A DNA stretch of 8,435 bases from Desulfomonile tiedjei (GTDB lineage Bacteria > Desulfobacterota > Desulfomonilia > Desulfomonilales > Desulfomonilaceae), in assembly GCA_020718965.1 (NCBI GenBank), contig DYRE01000085.1, forward strand, positions 1 to 8,435. The letters are read 5' to 3'. This document shows positions 6,281 through 8,435 of the stretch, piece after piece. The first letter of the stretch is position 1. Every line of letters starts with the position of its first letter. Made by a program: the position numbers and the translations under genes. The notes under the pieces were generated by a model. The model had not been told where the DNA came from and ran no database searches. It saw only the letters and a list, made by a program, of their open reading frames with translations.

Positions 6281-8435
6281 TTCCTGCCACTTGTATTATA
6301 ACGGCGCTCCCGATAGTTTCCAGTCGGGAGCGGTTCCGTGCACAGCGGCGTTTTCAGGTATGGTCCAGGCTTGTTCCATACCGGATCGTCATACCGGTCA
6401 TGGCATGGTAGACATGGGGCTATTCCCAGAATGCGTTTCAACTCTTGCTCATTGAATCCTCTACTTAACGCGTGGGATGAACTCTGTTTCTGACCGCCGT
6501 TATTGTCTATCACGCCATCCAGGGGAAATTTGATCTGCAAACCGCTTCGAAAGGAATCGTAATTAGGAGAGACTGTGACGGATTTATCTTTAGGATTGAA
6601 AGTAATCGTACCTTCCCCCATTCCTAAGGATTTGGAATCCAGGTGGCAGTCAATACATCGTGGGACTTCTTTTCTTGTAGTGTGTGGGTGAATAGAACCA
6701 ATTGCTATAGAGTTCATGCTGTTTTTCAAAGGCATGATCATTGAATTGTACGGTTTAACCACCTTCCCTTGTTCACTGACTACAGTGTTCCAGACCTGAC
6801 AGCCCGGCACAAGAATTCCCACACGGCCCTTTGAATTTATTCCAAGAATGTTCTTTTCGAACCTGAAGAATGATCTCCCTTCTGCCCAAGCTCCTTTACT
6901 TGTTTTTCCAGTAAGATGGTCTTTTCCTTCCATCCCCAGGTTAAGTATTTGATGACACCCATAACATTGAGGACTCCAGGCGCTGTGGCATGAGTCACAC
7001 TCCAACCGCTCATGACCCTTGATGTTGTGGCCCTTCTTGTCGCCTGTTACGATATTCACAACGCTTTCTTTCCCAGAAAGCTTGCTGGTTAGTATTAATC
7101 CTTTGTCAGTTCTTCTGATGTGAGGTAATGGCCTACCCCGGGAAGTCGTGAGTATCGAATCCTGTTCAGACAGAGCCAGGAGTTTGGCGCTTTTAACAAG
7201 CGCAACAGTCAGAGGGTCGTTGAAATCAATTTTGGTCTCTTTTGGGGGCTCAATGTATCCACCATGGCAGTCTTCGCATGTGATCTCCAGTTGATCTTTC
7301 ATGCGAGAGTAAATCTTTCCATCGCCCATGGTCTCCTGGCTTGTATGGCAGTCAATGCAGCCCATTTTTTTTTCGAAGTGTATGTCAGGAACCAGGTTCA
7401 GTACAAACCTGTCATCAGATAGTGTCTGGTCGTTAAAAAACCCGTTCATGAATGGGACGCCGTATTGGGCGCTTTCCATTTCGCCGTGGTAATTTAAACC
7501 TATTCGCGCGCTCCTGTTATGACAAGCCCGGCAGCGATCATCCGAGATCCTGGAGTTAATAGAATGGTAGGCCGCATGACCAACCTCATATCTGTTGACC
7601 GTAGGATCTCCTCCCTGGTAACGCCCCGTCTGATCATAGTCCGCGTGGCATGCGGCGCAACCTTCGAGTCGGCCCATTTTTTCTACCGGCTGTTTTCCCC
7701 ATAGATGGCAAGTTGAACAAAATTTTCGGAAGTGGCTTTCAGAAAGGTGAATCGTTCCGTCTTTTCCGTGCTCGGGGCCAATTTCCTCCAAAGAATGTTT
7801 CCCATCAGAAACAGACTTTATTGCAAAACGTTCTTCCCCCATATTCGCTACCCCCCACTGGAATCGTAATACGCCTATAATGCCGGCATTAGTAGCCATA
7901 ATAGAACGTGGAGTATTTCGGACCCTGTCTAGTATTGGAGACGCCTTATCCGAGTGGCACATCCCAGGTGTCAGCGAACCCCCTCCACAGCTTTGCATGG
8001 CCAGATCTAAACGCGAAGGATTAGCTCCTCCTATAAGGTTCCGATGAGCTCCTTTGACAGTCAGATCAGTTCCTGTTCCCCCATGACATATTACGCAGCC
8101 AAAGACCGAATTTGGATGGGAAGGTGAAGTGTCCTCAATCCCGTAATGGCAGGTTATACAAAACTCGCCTGACAATTTCCCGGAGAAAGGTTTTGTCTCA
8201 ATTATCCTGGGTTCGAAGTTCTGAAGTTCACTGATCCTGGCTTCAATGGACTTCTGCTTCGCAACTTCCGGTTCGTTTTGCAATTCGTTTTCGAGAAGCG
8301 AAATTGCTAACGTAACTCCCTTCAACTGGTATTGCTTCCACTCGGGATTGTCAGTGCGGTAGGATATTATAAGAAACCCACCGGCCAATATAAGCGCGGA
8401 AAAAAACAAAACGCCGTAAAGAGATTTTTTTCCAT
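6277..8435 (-). CDS. Membrane-anchored multiheme cytochrome c (11 CXXCH plus one CX9CH); 5' end at or beyond the window edge
   Basis: 718 residues are readable, numbered here from the first complete codon (8433). The protein opens with basic GKKSLYG and one hydrophobic segment (about 5-25, VLFFSALILAGGFLI), a signal anchor, then a polar, probably helical stretch to about 80. CXXCH motifs start at C92, C113, C239, C259, C301, C359, C386, C479, C490, C593 and C674. C149 to H160 forms CX9CH. All would lie on the outer face of the membrane, so it is an electron carrier of anaerobic respiration; donor and acceptor are unknown. EWKQYQ near residue 32, the paired CHYG...FGCVICHGG near 95-118, and the PGCQVW segment near 543 recall, from memory, large uncharacterised cytochromes of Desulfobacterota. 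The only in-frame start in the window is TTG at 8409, inside the anchor and so unlikely; an ATG at 8435 is out of frame. The 3' end overlaps eno by 4 bases. No neighbouring oxidoreductase is visible. Confidence 0.92.
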   Translation of the reverse strand, partial: GKKSLYGVLFFSALILAGGFLIISYRTDNPEWKQYQLKGVTLAISLLENELQNEPEVAKQKSIEARISELQNFEPRIIETKPFSGKLSGEFCITCHYGIEDTSPSHPNSVFGCVICHGGTGTDLTVKGAHRNLIGGANPSRLDLAMQSCGGGSLTPGMCHSDKASPILDRVRNTPRSIMATNAGIIGVLRFQWGVANMGEERFAIKSVSDGKHSLEEIGPEHGKDGTIHLSESHFRKFCSTCHLWGKQPVEKMGRLEGCAACHADYDQTGRYQGGDPTVNRYEVGHAAYHSINSRISDDRCRACHNRSARIGLNYHGEMESAQYGVPFMNGFFNDQTLSDDRFVLNLVPDIHFEKKMGCIDCHTSQETMGDGKIYSRMKDQLEITCEDCHGGYIEPPKETKIDFNDPLTVALVKSAKLLALSEQDSILTTSRGRPLPHIRRTDKGLILTSKLSGKESVVNIVTGDKKGHNIKGHERLECDSCHSAWSPQCYGCHQILNLGMEGKDHLTGKTSKGAWAEGRSFFRFEKNILGINSKGRVGILVPGCQVWNTVVSEQGKVVKPYNSMIMPLKNSMNSIAIGSIHPHTTRKEVPRCIDCHLDSKSLGMGEGTITFNPKDKSVTVSPNYDSFRSGLQIKFPLDGVIDNNGGQKQSSSHALSRGFNEQELKRILGIAPCLPCHDRYDDPVWNKPGPYLKTPLCTEPLPTGNYRERRYNTSGRN
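6305..6332. terminator. 9-bp GC-rich hairpin, possible bidirectional terminator of eno and the cytochrome gene
   Basis: CGCTCCCGA (6305-6313) and TCGGGAGCG (6324-6332) are perfect reverse complements with a 10-base loop. It begins 25 bases after the eno stop and lies inside the last codons of the convergent cytochrome gene. Neither side has a T-run (GTTCCGTG on plus, CCGTTATAAT on minus), so it is not a standard intrinsic terminator. It could slow polymerase, aid Rho-dependent ending, or protect eno mRNA 3' ends. Confidence 0.35.

Noticed and set aside
6277..8409. TTG at 8409 as the cytochrome start
   Set aside because: It falls inside the hydrophobic signal anchor and would remove the basic N-terminal residues; the frame stays open to the window edge, so the true start is further upstream.

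Overview
The window reads as ordinary chromosomal DNA of an anaerobic, respiring bacterium. The best guess is Desulfobacterota (the former sulfate-reducing or syntrophic Deltaproteobacteria). Three things point there: a PurL with a long PurS-type N-terminal extension, a fused ADP-forming acyl-CoA synthetase, and a membrane-anchored cytochrome c with 11 canonical CXXCH motifs plus one unusual CX9CH. This placement rests on gene content only and is not a phylogenetic result. I see no CRISPR array, tRNA, rRNA, transposase or phage gene, and no gene-free stretch over 300 bases.

Layout. From about 4945 leftwards, a minus-strand operon runs galE (UDP-glucose 4-epimerase), a UDP-glucuronate 4-epimerase-like gene, a two-domain ADP-forming acyl-CoA synthetase, then purL, which is cut by the left edge. 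Gaps between these genes are 15, 91 and 9 bases, so one transcript is likely. Two of the genes (galE and the synthetase) have better starts (GTG with a clear ribosome binding site) than the longest open frame would suggest. From 4991 rightwards on the plus strand lies a complete eno (enolase) with a perfect AAGGAGG site. The last gene, on the minus strand, is the multiheme cytochrome. Its first few codons are at or beyond the right edge.

Regulation. The galE operon and eno diverge from a 159-base spacer. The two predicted -10 boxes overlap in it by two bases, and a perfect 7+7 inverted repeat covers both, so the promoters probably compete and may share an operator. The enolase and cytochrome genes converge and overlap by 4 bases through a shared CTAG. 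A 9-bp GC-rich hairpin just inside the cytochrome's 3' end is the only visible terminator candidate for either gene.

How the genes work together. The two epimerases would supply UDP-galactose and UDP-galacturonate for surface polysaccharide. The acyl-CoA synthetase would conserve energy from acyl-CoA as ATP. PurL acts in purine synthesis and enolase in central carbon metabolism. The cytochrome would move electrons on the outer face of the cytoplasmic membrane. The most interesting items are the CX9CH possible heme site, the start-codon and homopolymer problem of the cytochrome gene, and the overlapping divergent promoters. I found no clear new multi-gene system.
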